Positions 47,799 through 57,120 of a DNA stretch of 64,000 nucleotides are shown here, in pieces. The notes beneath the pieces were generated by a model, which saw only the letters and a list, made by a program, of their open reading frames with translations, was not told the DNA's origin and did not search any database. The stretch's first letter is position 1. The number at the start of each line of letters is the position of its first letter. Origin of the DNA: CAVTYH01 sp963738835 (lineage in GTDB: Bacteria > Planctomycetota > Planctomycetia > Pirellulales > JADZDJ01); the NCBI GenBank assembly GCA_963738835.1, contig CAVTYH010000009.1, positions 248,001 through 312,000 of the forward strand. The letters are read 5' to 3'. The translations under genes and the position numbers were made by a program.

Positions 47799-49393
47799 TT
47801 ACGCAGAATTCGTTTGGTCGTTGTCAATTCGCTCTCGGGCTCGCAAAACGTGCTGGATGATCGACTGCATTCGCCCTTCATCAGAAAACGGCGAAAGCAC
47901 GTAGCTCTTCAAAGCCACGATCGGTTCGCCATAATCAGGCGGTTGTACTCGTTATGGGCGACTAATTGCTGCCTGTAGCTGGCGTCACGCTGTTTGCGCT
48001 CTTTCACCTCGAACGTATCTACACCGTCGGGATAAGCGCGGAACAGCGTAACCGGCCCATGATTGTCGCCGTTGAGCACCGTCAAATTCGGATGCGATTC
48101 AATCAGTTCGCGCAACACTTCAGCCATTTCCACGGCGTGCCCTAACAGCACGCTCAGCCCTTGTTTTCCCAACAACAAGAGACTTGCCAACGCCGTCATT
48201 GGCCCAGTGCCAGAGCGCGACGTTTCCAGTGTGAACATGCCAGGGTGCTGCTCGCCCGATTGATAAAGATAAGGCATCGACGAACGCGGCCTGGCAATCA
48301 AGTTCAGATCATCGCGACATTGGAAGAGCGCGAGTGACTAGATATAGGGCGCAAATCCTGTTTTGTGGAAATCAATTCCAACCGAATCGGCCAGTTGCAA
48401 ATGCTGCATGCGCCGGTGAACGGCCGCCAAGACCCGCACGGTTCGGCCACGGAAGCCAAGCGAGTTCTGCAGAAACTCGTAATCGTTAAATACACTCCAA
48501 GCCCAGCCAATCACGGCATCGGCATGTAAATGTGGCAAATATGGCAGCGAGAGTTCGTCGACGAGCTTCTTGCGCAGCGCGTGCATCTCTTCTAAATCGT
48601 CGATGCCGAACGCGTCGGTCGTGCCCATCGTAGCCACCATCGCAGCAGTTCGACGGCCCGATTGCAGCACGTCACCGGCGGTCGCCTCCAATGCTTTCAG
48701 GTCGATTGAATTGTCCGAATGCGACGGCACAGCTACCACGTGGTCTTGCCCAATTCCTAACCAGACGGCCACCGTGCGACAAGCATAATGACCGCAGTCG
48801 GAAACCAGCACGACGGCCTCATCTTTCAAGCCATGCTGAGCGCTGCCGGGCAGGGCCTTTTCCAATCCAACTTTAATTCCATACAGCAAGCCGCCGGTGC
48901 CGCCGAACGTAAAGATGCCGCTGGCTCTTTGCGGATCCTAGCCAATCAGGTCGGCGGCCATGGCCGACACGCGCACTTCGGCTTCGGAAACAAGATGGCC
49001 GCTCTCTTCGCTGCATAAATTCGGATTGTAGACCGACGGCAGCAGCACACCGATGATGCCGGCAATCGATGGTTGCGGCACCACATTCACCTGGCTGAGC
49101 GGGTGACCCCAGATAAGCATGCCCTGCAAATAATGAACAAGCTCCGGAATAACCTGTTCCAGCGTGTGGCCGGCGGTTTCCACCGTTGCGTTGCGAGCCG
49201 CTTCGTAGTTCGGTTGCGTCGGGCTGCCAAGAATTGGCGTTTGCGATTTCAGTGCGTCTACCTGATCCAACGCTCGCAGAATCGAAAACACGAAATACGA
49301 ATCGTGAACCGGATCGGAGACAGGCTGCGGAAACTGTTGCCGCAAGTCGTCGAGCAATCGTCGATGCACCGGCGGCATAGGCGTTTCGGCCAT
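47799..49393 (-). pseudogene. PLP-dependent (aromatic amino acid-type) decarboxylase with two in-frame TAG codons and one frameshift
   Basis: The minus strand encodes a group II decarboxylase of about 530 aa in pieces. From MAETPMPPVHRRLLDDLRQQ: IWGHPLSQVNVVPQPS, then TAG at 48938-48940 where Trp or similar is expected, then DPQRASGIFTFGGTGGLLYG, VSDCGHYACRTVAVWLGIG, LPHLHADAVIGWAWSVF, the PLP Lys in VGIDFHKTGFAPYI, TAG at 48338-48340, LYQSGEQHPGMFTLETSRSG, and after a one-base shift near 47960 the end GEPIVALKSYVLSPF to QTNSA and stop at 47799. All segments share one frame except the last. It begins 5 bp after the stop of the disordered protein gene at 49399, so they form an operon. Real decay seems possible; assembly error cannot be excluded. 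Confidence 0.72.
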
Positions 49394-49398
49394 AATTT

Positions 49399-50610
49399 TC
49401 AACCGCCGCGATGTCCGCCACGACCACGACCACGGCCTCGACCACGGGAACCATGAGAACCGTGCGATCCATGCGAATTCTGGGGCGCTCGTGAGCGAGC
49501 CTGCATGTTGCCGTCGATAATCATACCGATCGCTTCTTTCCACGTCAGGATGTCGCGCACCGAGTTTTTACCCCCGTGCGATTCGCCGACCGATGCCAAA
49601 TCTTCATCGCCATTGTCGTCGGTATCGGCGGTGATGCCGACGGGTTCCAGCGGCGTGCGGTCGTCATCAACCAGTTCGACAAAATCAATTTCTTCGCTCT
49701 CGGTACTAATTGGCGCTGGAGAAAGGTTGTCGTCAACGTCTCGTATCGGAGAGCTAGGTCTTTCTGAGCGAACATTGCCGCGCTCACGCGAACCACCTCG
49801 GCCGCGGCGTCCACGGCGGCGCCGTTTCTGCTGTGGCTCGTCACCATCAGCACGACGAGGACTTTCGCCGGACACCCCACCCATTGATGAATTGATGTCC
49901 TCCGATTCGCGCTTCTCATCATCATCAACTTCGTCGCGATCGTCATGCGATATGCCGTCTTCACGTCGGATATTCTTACGTTCGTCACTGCGGCTTTCTA
50001 TTCTGCCTTCGCTGTCCGAACGCCCGCGGACCTCGGCATTTCGGTCGCGACCTTCGCCACGGCCACGTCCGCCCCGACGACGGCGTCGCCGAGAGGAGCC
50101 ACGCGCATCATCCTTTCCCTTTTCGCGGCTTCGCGGTCCATCGCCTTCACCAACCGACTCCAACCGAACGATCTCGTCGCTTTCTTCAATATCGCGAATC
50201 ATGCCCTCGTCGGCATCATCGGTAGTCCAACGGTCGCGGGGATAATCGTCGTCCCGAAATCGCTTTTCTTGAGTTTCGTCTTCGTCCCCTTTTCGCCGCT
50301 GTTCCTCTCGACCGTAGGGAGCGTGCGCAGGTGGCGGTGGGAAACCGAGCAATTCAGCCACAGGATCCCGCTTTGTGGAGGCGGCCGGCGGTTCCGGAGG
50401 CACTTCGATGCCCAGCTCGCCCGCCAAGGCCATCCAATCGGAGGACGACTTTTTCGGTGCCGGTGGTGCGGATGAGGATCCAGTTGTTGGCGCACGCGGC
50501 ACAGAACTGGTTGGCACTTTCGTCGGTGGTGGCGGAGGTGCAGGCTCGTTGGCATCCACGCCAAGTTCTGAGGCCAATGACTTCCAAGGATCGAATTGCT
50601 CGTCGGTCAT
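49399..50610 (-). CDS. Intrinsically disordered Arg/Asp/Glu-rich protein with RGG-like tail
   Basis: 403 aa from the ATG at 50610. The ORF runs further upstream but that part has no homology-like features. It starts TDEQFDPWKSLASELGVDA, has a second similar module (SDWMALAGELGIEVPPEPP), both short amphipathic motifs of the pattern W..LA.ELG.. separated by Pro/Ser linkers. The remainder is highly charged: acidic blocks (GDEDETQEKRFRDDD) alternate with Arg/Gly runs (RRRRRRGGRGRGEGRDR; KRRRRGRRGRGGSRERG), and it ends with DILTWKEAIGMIIDGNMQAR then HGSHGSRGRGRGRGRGG. RNA or polyanion binding is plausible from RGG-type tracts. Function unknown. Confidence 0.7.
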   Translation of the reverse strand: MTDEQFDPWKSLASELGVDANEPAPPPPPTKVPTSSVPRAPTTGSSSAPPAPKKSSSDWMALAGELGIEVPPEPPAASTKRDPVAELLGFPPPPAHAPYGREEQRRKGDEDETQEKRFRDDDYPRDRWTTDDADEGMIRDIEESDEIVRLESVGEGDGPRSREKGKDDARGSSRRRRRRGGRGRGEGRDRNAEVRGRSDSEGRIESRSDERKNIRREDGISHDDRDEVDDDEKRESEDINSSMGGVSGESPRRADGDEPQQKRRRRGRRGRGGSRERGNVRSERPSSPIRDVDDNLSPAPISTESEEIDFVELVDDDRTPLEPVGITADTDDNGDEDLASVGESHGGKNSVRDILTWKEAIGMIIDGNMQARSRAPQNSHGSHGSHGSRGRGRGRGRGGHRGG

Positions 50611-50886
50611 GAAATTCCTATTTATCTGAAAGCGTACGATATGCGGTTCGTTATGCATGCCAGGGGTGCCACGGCTGCGGTAAAACAGTGACGACAACCC
50701 ACTCTGCCACCTTAAAACACAGTATAAGTTTTGCCGGGTCCGACGGGAAGGCGATCTCTGCACGGCGAAAACGTTGCTTTGAGCCAGATACAGTAAGCGG
50801 GCGATGTTTGGTCGAATTCACGGCCAGAACGTAGAATTCTTGGGTGCCTGCGGTTGAATGAATCAAATTGCACATGCGAAAATCAT

Positions 50887-52155
50887 ATGGACCATAAACA
50901 CACCACTACCGACGCGAAGGCCATGCCGCACTGTGAGGAAGTCGAAGTGCGCGGGCACATCATCGACAGCCTGATCCTGCCGAAGATTCTGGACGTCATC
51001 ACGGCCGGCGGCGGAGGGTTTCAGATTAAGAACATCACCGTCGGCCACGGCCGGACCGACGCCAGTTACGCGCTGTTGGAAGTGCGGGCCGTAACTTCGG
51101 AAACGCTGGCTGAAATTCTGGCGCAAATTGCCGACCACGGCGCGGTTCCCACTTCGCTGCACGATGCGCGGCTGGTGGATGCTGATATTGGCGGCGCATT
51201 TCCTGAAGGCTTCTACAGCACCACCAATCAGCGGACCCAAATTCGGCTGGAACATCAGTGGGTCAACGTTGCCGATCAAGAAATGGATTGCGGTATCGTC
51301 ATCGATCGCACAAGCCGCACGGCTCGCTGCATTCCGATGACCGAGGTTACGCGCGACATGCCCATCGTCGTTGGGCATGCCGGCGTGCGTGTGTTTCCGG
51401 AAGAAAAGAAGCTGGAACGGCAATCGTTTGAGTTCATGAATAGCGCCGTGTCCACGGAAAAACCTAAAGGCGTGGCTATTCGGCAAATCGCGCAAGAAAT
51501 GTTTCGCACCAAAAAATCGGGCGGAAAATCGCTGCTCGTTGGCGGCCCTGCCATCGTTCATACTGGTAGCGGGCCGTATGTGTGTGAACTGATTCGCCGC
51601 GGTTACATCCGTCGTTTGTTTGCCGGCAACGCTTTGGCGACACACGACATCGAGCAATCTCTCTTCGGCACAAGTCTGGGCGTGCATCTGGAGCGTGGAG
51701 ATCTGGCCGAAGCCGGGCACGAGCACCATCTGCGGGCGATCAACCGTATTCGTCGCTGCGGCGGCATTCGCCAGGCAGTCGATCAGGGCTTGCTCACCAG
51801 TGGCATCATGTACGAGTGCGTGAAGAACAACGTCGATTTTCTGCTGGCCGGCAGCATTCGCGACGACGGTCCATTGCCCGAGGTAATTACCGACGTGCTG
51901 GAAGCTCAGCGGCAAATGCGTGAAAAGATTCGCGACATCACGTTTTGTCTGATGATCGCCACGACGTTGCACTCGATTGCCGTTGGCAACTTGCTGCCGG
52001 CTTGGGTGAAAGTGGTCTGCGTCGATATCAATCCGTCCACGGTCATCAAGCTGAACGACCGTGGATCGTTTCAAACGGTCGGGCTGGTTACTGATGTCGA
52101 GCCGTTTTTGCGAGCGTTGGTAGAGGAAATTCAAGCACTCGAGACGGCGGGGTGA
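50887..52155 (+). CDS. TIGR00300-type ornithine cyclodeaminase (LOR/SDH-like domain)
   Basis: About 422 aa. The sequence VEVRGHIIDSLILPKILDVI, FQIKNITVGHGRTDASYA, GAFPEGFYSTTNQRTQIRLE, GHAGVRVFPEE, LVGGPAIVHTGSGPYVCELI, FAGNALATHDIEQSLFGTSL and CVDINPSTVIKLNDRGSFQT is diagnostic of TIGR00300, the domain found alone in archaea and at the C-terminus of cyanobacterial AgrE/ArgZ, where it converts ornithine to proline and ammonia. The ATG at 50887 is chosen; a TTG at 50854 and an ATG at 50923 are alternatives. The next gene starts 6 bp after its stop and encodes the complementary arginine-degrading domain. Confidence 0.9.
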   Translation: MDHKHTTTDAKAMPHCEEVEVRGHIIDSLILPKILDVITAGGGGFQIKNITVGHGRTDASYALLEVRAVTSETLAEILAQIADHGAVPTSLHDARLVDADIGGAFPEGFYSTTNQRTQIRLEHQWVNVADQEMDCGIVIDRTSRTARCIPMTEVTRDMPIVVGHAGVRVFPEEKKLERQSFEFMNSAVSTEKPKGVAIRQIAQEMFRTKKSGGKSLLVGGPAIVHTGSGPYVCELIRRGYIRRLFAGNALATHDIEQSLFGTSLGVHLERGDLAEAGHEHHLRAINRIRRCGGIRQAVDQGLLTSGIMYECVKNNVDFLLAGSIRDDGPLPEVITDVLEAQRQMREKIRDITFCLMIATTLHSIAVGNLLPAWVKVVCVDINPSTVIKLNDRGSFQTVGLVTDVEPFLRALVEEIQALETAG

Positions 52156-52161
52156 ACTCAC

Positions 52162-52989
52162 ATGCCGCGCATCTTGATGTGTCCGCCCGATTATTACGGA
52201 ATTGAGTACGAGATCAATCCGTGGATGAGTCGTCAGCGGCAAAGCGATCGCCCCGAAGCCGTCAAACAATGGACCGCTCTGAAAGTGTTGTTGGAAACAG
52301 CGGGCGCCACAATCGAATTGCTGCCGCCGCAACCCGGCTTGCCCGACATGGTCTTCACGGCCAACGCGGCACTCATTCATCGCCGAATGGCAGTGATGGC
52401 GAGATTTCGTCACTCGCAGCGGCAAGGGGAAGTGGCGTTTGACGAAGCCTGGCTTCAGGCCGCCGGCTTCGAAACAGTTCATGTCCCCGACGATTTGCAC
52501 TTCGAAGGCGCCGGCGACGCCCTGTTTTGCGGCGATACGCTGTTTGCCGGCTACCGCATTCGCAGTCATGCTCGCGGCCATCAGCAAATTGGTGCGATGC
52601 TCGGCTGCCGTGTGATTCCAGTCGAACTGATCGATCCGTATTACTACCATCTCGACACCTGCTTTTGTCCGCTGGCGTCGGGGATGGCTATCTATTTTCC
52701 GCCGGCATTCGACGATTACGGGCGCGCCGCCCTCAAAGCTCATGTTCCCGAACTGATTGAAGCGACCGACGACGAAGCCCGCCGCTTTGCCTGTAATGCC
52801 GTGGTCGTCGGCCGTGCGGTGGTTACCAACACCGGCTGCCCGCAACTGCACAAAGCGCTTCGCCAGCGTGGATTCGAGCCGTGTGAAACGCCGCTCGACG
52901 AGTTCGTCAAAGCCGGCGGCAGTGCGAAATGCCTCACCTTGCGGTTGGATGGCGAAGAAGCCGCCGGCTGGAAAACGAGCCCCGCATAA
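52162..52989 (+). CDS. Arginine dihydrolase/DDAH-like amidinotransferase-superfamily enzyme
   Basis: 275 aa guanidino-modifying enzyme. It shows the family pattern: substrate-site PDMVFTANAALIHRR, acidic HFEGAGDALF, catalytic His in YYYHLDTCFCPLA (about residue 164), and nucleophilic Cys near the C-terminus (GGSAKCLTLRL, about residue 259). Relatives are dimethylarginine dimethylaminohydrolase, arginine deiminase-like proteins and the AgrE/ArgZ N-terminal domain, which turns arginine into ornithine, CO2 and ammonia. Adjacency to the TIGR00300 gene (6 bp) supports the last. No extra domain. Reactions are inferred from neighbours and superfamily. Confidence 0.85.
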   Translation: MPRILMCPPDYYGIEYEINPWMSRQRQSDRPEAVKQWTALKVLLETAGATIELLPPQPGLPDMVFTANAALIHRRMAVMARFRHSQRQGEVAFDEAWLQAAGFETVHVPDDLHFEGAGDALFCGDTLFAGYRIRSHARGHQQIGAMLGCRVIPVELIDPYYYHLDTCFCPLASGMAIYFPPAFDDYGRAALKAHVPELIEATDDEARRFACNAVVVGRAVVTNTGCPQLHKALRQRGFEPCETPLDEFVKAGGSAKCLTLRLDGEEAAGWKTSPA

Positions 52990-53796
52990 GCAGCGCATTG
53001 CCCTCCGGATTCGTTCTCGCAATCCAAATCCAATTACGATAGCGCCAGCAAGCGCCAGCAGCCAACTCGCCGGTTCCGGCACGGGCAGTGGTGTCACTGA
53101 TCCTGTGCCCGCGCCATAAATCGCTTGGATTCCGGCAATATCATCGGGTTTCAGCGAAGCTCCCGTGCCAGGTCCGTTGTAGCGCGTGAAAATCCAATAC
53201 ATGTTGGCCGTGGGATCGTTGGAGTGATCTAACCCCAAGGCGTGGCCAAGTTCGTGGATGGCAGCGCCCAGCACATCTGGCGTTGCCAGCGTGCCCATTT
53301 GCTGCCAGGGATCGCCATCGTCGAAAAAAATATCGCCGGCCAGATTGCCGTTGCCCGTGGGATAGTATGTCAGCGCTTTCGGCTTCGGCGACTGACCCGG
53401 CATGTCGGGACCGTCGATGTAGATGTGACTCAGCCGAATTTGGCCGAACTGACCATTCGGATAATCGACCCTCGCCACGGTCCCGCCCTGATCGGGCACT
53501 TCTACAAAATTCAGCGGGGCCACTCCGGCCCACAGGCCCAGCGCTTCTTGCACAGAAGCGCGAATCAGCGACGCCGGCAACGAAATGCCATCGGGGCCTT
53601 TCAATCCGCCGTCGAGCAGATTGTTGTAACTGTAGGTAATGGTGACCGGCTGGCCGAGCGCCGATTGCGGCCACTGGAGATGGAGTAATTCGTAGCCTTG
53701 CGCCACTTTGGACTGTGCGACGAGCAGCAGCGCGAGCACCGCGGCATGCGCCAACGGTAGCCGAATGCGGCGTCGAACTAGTTCCATCGTATTCAT
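52990..53796 (-). CDS. Exported matrixin-like zinc metalloprotease with PEP-CTERM, stop codon unclear
   Basis: About 268 aa are supported. A signal peptide (LPLAHAAVLALLLVAQSKVAQG) is followed by a peptidase M10-like domain: ITYSYNNLLDGG, VQEALGLWAGVAPLNFVEV, the zinc-binding HELGHALGLDH (residues 181-191, HEXXHXXGXXH) and the Met-turn region TANMYW, then KPDDIAGIQAIYGAGTG. The C-terminus VPEPASWLLALAGAIVIGFG...RERIRRAM is a PEP-CTERM signal. The frame has no stop until 50863, running antisense to the two arginine genes for 700 further residues. A single-base indel just after the signal would give a stop near 52930 and a normal C-terminus, so I end the annotation at the sorting signal. Confidence 0.75.
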
Positions 53797-53919
53797 ACAA
53801 GAATCGCCCTATCGCATGTTCCATCCATCAGTTTAGCCAGACACGTTCACGGCTCCAAAGGATTTCGTTCCAATCGTCGATCAATTTGCTTGTTTTACAA
53901 TTCCTAAAAAACGCCGCCA

Positions 53920-54978
53920 TCAAACAATTGTGCCGCTGCTGGCAAATTTCGCGATTACTTCTTCCGAGACGCCGAAGTTGGCGGCGACCAATTCGCGGGG
54001 ATTCGATGCCAACCAATCGGCCAGATCGAGCGATTTGTACTCGCCGTGATTGAAGACCAACAGCAGCCGCAAATCTTCGCTGCCGATGTTTTCGATGTAA
54101 TGCCCAAATCCTTGCGGCACGTAAGCGATGTCGCCGACCCCCAACTCTTCAGTGCGGGCATGGCCGTGCGAAGCAAACACCGTGACGCGCGAGCGGCCGG
54201 CCATCACGTACTGCCATTCGGCGGCGTGCGGATGCCAATGCAGGCCGCGGATGTCGCCGGGATGAATGGTCATCGTCGCGCCCATCATCGTCGTGGAGAT
54301 TGGAAACTCGTTGACCGTAACGATCCGCAGATCGCCGCCGGCGAATTTCCGCGGCTCCTGGGCATCGAGCGAAAACTTGTGCGTCAAAGGCCCGCTGCGC
54401 TGCGAACCCGACGTCGGATATTCCGACAGCGGTGGCGGAACTTTTCCGGGAACGATGTACACCTCTTCCTTGGGGAACTTCGCAAACGTGCCGGCCGGCA
54501 CGCCGAAATTCTTCGCCAGCACTTCCGGCGGCGTGTGGCCGACCCAATCGGTCAGGCTGAACGTGCCGAACTCGGAGAAGTGACCATCGTCGAACGCCAG
54601 AATAAAATGGCAACCATCGGCCAGCGCTTGGATCGAGTGCGGATACCCGCGCGGAAAATACCACACATCGCCGGGACCAAAATCGGCCACCTCGTGCGTG
54701 CCGTCGGGCGAGTAGACCGTAATGCGGCAATGCCCGCTGAGCATGTAAGCCCATTCGGCGGCAATGGCATGCCAGTGCAGTTCGCGAATGCTGCCAGGTT
54801 CGAGCCGCATCGACACGGCGGCAATTTTTTCCGACACGGGAAACTCGTCGATGTTGGCTTCCTTCGCCGAGCCCGCCACACTCACGCGCCCGGCCTGATC
54901 TTCCATCGCATAGCGGAACGACGGCAGCGGTTGATCGTGCGTATGAGAAAGCGAATTCGCATCTTGCTTCGTCATCAT
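53920..54978 (-). CDS. Bicupin, oxalate decarboxylase (OxdC)-like
   Basis: 352 aa with two cupin domains. Each has a Mn-site set: RELHWHAIAAEWAY with FPRGYPHSIQ, and GLHWHPHAAEWQYV with VPQGFGHYIENIG (HxH, Glu and distal His). The flexible lid, SENST in Bacillus OxdC, reads SEFGT here (HFSEFGTFSLTDWVGHTP), keeping the Glu essential for decarboxylation. It would convert oxalate to formate and CO2. AGGAG precedes the ATG pair at 54978/54975 by 4 or 7 nt. There is no signal peptide. It is isolated by more than 1 kb of non-coding DNA. Confidence 0.88.
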   Translation of the reverse strand: MMTKQDANSLSHTHDQPLPSFRYAMEDQAGRVSVAGSAKEANIDEFPVSEKIAAVSMRLEPGSIRELHWHAIAAEWAYMLSGHCRITVYSPDGTHEVADFGPGDVWYFPRGYPHSIQALADGCHFILAFDDGHFSEFGTFSLTDWVGHTPPEVLAKNFGVPAGTFAKFPKEEVYIVPGKVPPPLSEYPTSGSQRSGPLTHKFSLDAQEPRKFAGGDLRIVTVNEFPISTTMMGATMTIHPGDIRGLHWHPHAAEWQYVMAGRSRVTVFASHGHARTEELGVGDIAYVPQGFGHYIENIGSEDLRLLLVFNHGEYKSLDLADWLASNPRELVAANFGVSEEVIAKFASSGTIV

Positions 54979-56086
54979 TCAGCTCCTGTAATGAACAGTG
55001 GTGCAGTGTTGATCGGGCAACGCACAGTATTTCCCGAGAAAAACGCAGTTGTTCGACACCATTGCACCCTCGTGCGTGCGACCAGTTTTTGAAAACAGGC
55101 GAATTCTCCGAGAAAAACCGTGATCTTGAAAGCACGCGCGCAAGAAAAATAAAATCGAGGGTGCAATGTGGTGCTCGAAACCTCGTAAAAACCAGTCTTT
55201 TTCGCCAAACATTGCACCTCCACTGCACCCTCGGGCTCTGCGCTCCATCTTCGGAATCGCGTTTTGATGCGGAAATTCTCGTGTTTTCTGGCTCTGCGTG
55301 GCACGCACGAATGAGGGAGCGATGCGGTGGTGTCCCGTTTTGTTGCTCCCTCGCGCCCTTGCGAGAGGACGCGGGTGCGGGTGCCTGGGCCGATCCCCCT
55401 CGATCCGCGTCCGTTGGTGGGCGACGAGCGATGAACTGTTGCTGATTTGAAGCTCATGACTCGAGCCATCCGTTTGACCACCGAACACCGACCACTGCTT
55501 GAACCCGGCATTATCCCATATCGTTGGCCCTTTTCTCGATAAGAAAAATTGCCGCCCAGCAAAAATTTAAGTCGCAACGGTAGCGCAATTTTCGACGGGC
55601 ATGCCTTCCCGACGCTGTTTTTAAGCATGAGGTTGATAAATTGGGCTCTAGCAGGCGTGGAACGGCAGAACGAAGGGCAGGCTGGGAAAACGGCAAGGCG
55701 GTGCTCGTTCCTGCCGCTTTTGTCTCGCCCGGTTTGCAAACGAGTTCCTGGGTGGCTCGTGGCGCCGACCTGGGGATTGCCAGCCAGCATCGATTTTGAA
55801 ATTCATCAGGCGCGTGAGACCACGAAGGCGAGAAAGATCGGCCCTTGCGCGTGCGGAACTTCATGGTCTCAGTGGCATCCAAATTGCCGATATTACTGGC
55901 TTAAAGAACTTAAGGTTGGTATTCTCCGAGAAGGCAGCGGAGAGAATCGAGAGGATCCAGGATTGATTTCCAAAGCTTCCGCTGCATGGCAGGCGGGAAA
56001 ATCACAAACAAAGGTTTCTGACATTCCTGACCCTTTTTCTCTGACACTTTTTTTCTTCCCATTATCCTAGCAAGCGGGATATTTGT
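54979..56086. other. Long non-coding region with repeated inverted motifs
   Basis: 1.1 kb without a believable gene. The left half has ATTGCACCCTCG at 55061-55072, its inverse CGAGGGTGCAAT at 55156-55167 and a third version spanning 55210-55233 (CATTGCACC then CTGCACCCTCG), plus two CGAGAAAAAC copies near 55035 and 55111. The right half (55500-56086) has nothing recognisable; its higher A/T content continues into the next gene. Confidence 0.5.
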
Positions 56087-57070
56087 ATGACGACCGCGAA
56101 TCAGTCCGAATTTCGCCTGGAGATAACCGCAATGCAAACAGGGGCTCATGACATGAAAGGTCTCATTCGCGAGCACCTTGAAATGGTCATGAGGCTCCGC
56201 AGGGACATCGAGATTGACGACATTGACCTGATTGCCGTAAATGCGTCAAAGAACAAGCGCGTGGACCAGGCTGTGAGACAACAATTTGCTTCCCTGCACG
56301 AAGAAATGAAGGGCATTATTCAACAGATCGCTCGCCAAATCGAAGAAGAGAATTACAAAACATGTGCCGAGGCCATCAGAGGTTTCCAGCTGTCGCAGAG
56401 TCAAGAGGCGAAGGCCGAAACACTTATCAAGGCAGACACGGACGTTCATATTTCCTGCCGTTCACTGAAGGTGGCCGTAGAGATGTTTCGCTATTTGAAC
56501 AATCAGATGGTTCACGAGCTTAATAAACGTCGTCAAGGCGATGATCCTGTCGCTGAGCGACAGCTCGTGTTTCAGAATGCTCTGCTCGTGTACGAGCTAA
56601 CAGATTTCGTGATCCGTTTTATCGAGGACTTTTGTGCACAAGGCGTCAAAGAAATCGTAGGCATTCATAACGAAATGCAGCGTATGATTGCTTCGCTACA
56701 GAAGGAACAGAAGTCTCTTCGCAAGCAAGCGGAGGCGCCAGAAATTGACGAAATCTTGCGCGAACAGGTACGGTGCAACATAGCCAGCCGTGACGAATCG
56801 ATCCAGGTTTGTCAGAAAGCATGGGGCGAATATATGCAAACGATTCGTTCCATTGACGACGGCAGCGGACCGGTCAAGAAGTCTCTGCCAAACCTTAGAC
56901 TCATTCGTGATAATGCTAGAACGCAACTTAAGCTTCTGGAAATAGTAGCCGTCTTGCAGATCGTTCAGAACAACATAGGTGCCATCGAGGCGACGGCTGC
57001 GACGTTGCAAGGTATTAAACTCATCGAACTTAATCCGGACCGTGTTAAGCGTTTGATCGGCATCAAATAG
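56087..57070 (+). CDS. Hypothetical helical (coiled-coil) protein
   Basis: 327 aa, not recognised. It is almost entirely alpha-helical, with charged heptad-like stretches (REHLEMVMRLRRDIEIDDID, QIARQIEEENYKTCAEAIRG, EMQRMIASLQKEQKSLRKQA, GYMQTIRSI-like text). No signal peptide or membrane helix. Two clear helical halves are separated by DDPVAERQLVFQNALLVYEL. Lower G+C and different codon use from the surrounding genes, and the neighbouring transposase, suggest that it was acquired. No clear ribosome-binding site before the ATG. Confidence 0.65.
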   Translation: MTTANQSEFRLEITAMQTGAHDMKGLIREHLEMVMRLRRDIEIDDIDLIAVNASKNKRVDQAVRQQFASLHEEMKGIIQQIARQIEEENYKTCAEAIRGFQLSQSQEAKAETLIKADTDVHISCRSLKVAVEMFRYLNNQMVHELNKRRQGDDPVAERQLVFQNALLVYELTDFVIRFIEDFCAQGVKEIVGIHNEMQRMIASLQKEQKSLRKQAEAPEIDEILREQVRCNIASRDESIQVCQKAWGEYMQTIRSIDDGSGPVKKSLPNLRLIRDNARTQLKLLEIVAVLQIVQNNIGAIEATAATLQGIKLIELNPDRVKRLIGIK

Positions 57071-57120
57071 TGTAACCGATGTCGAATCTCCCATCAGAGA
57101 TGTTTTCAGGGAATAAAATA

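Noticed and set aside
55500..56076. Possible small protein in the spacer after the bicupin
   Set aside because: No start context and no recognisable features; ends in a low-complexity Phe/Leu run.
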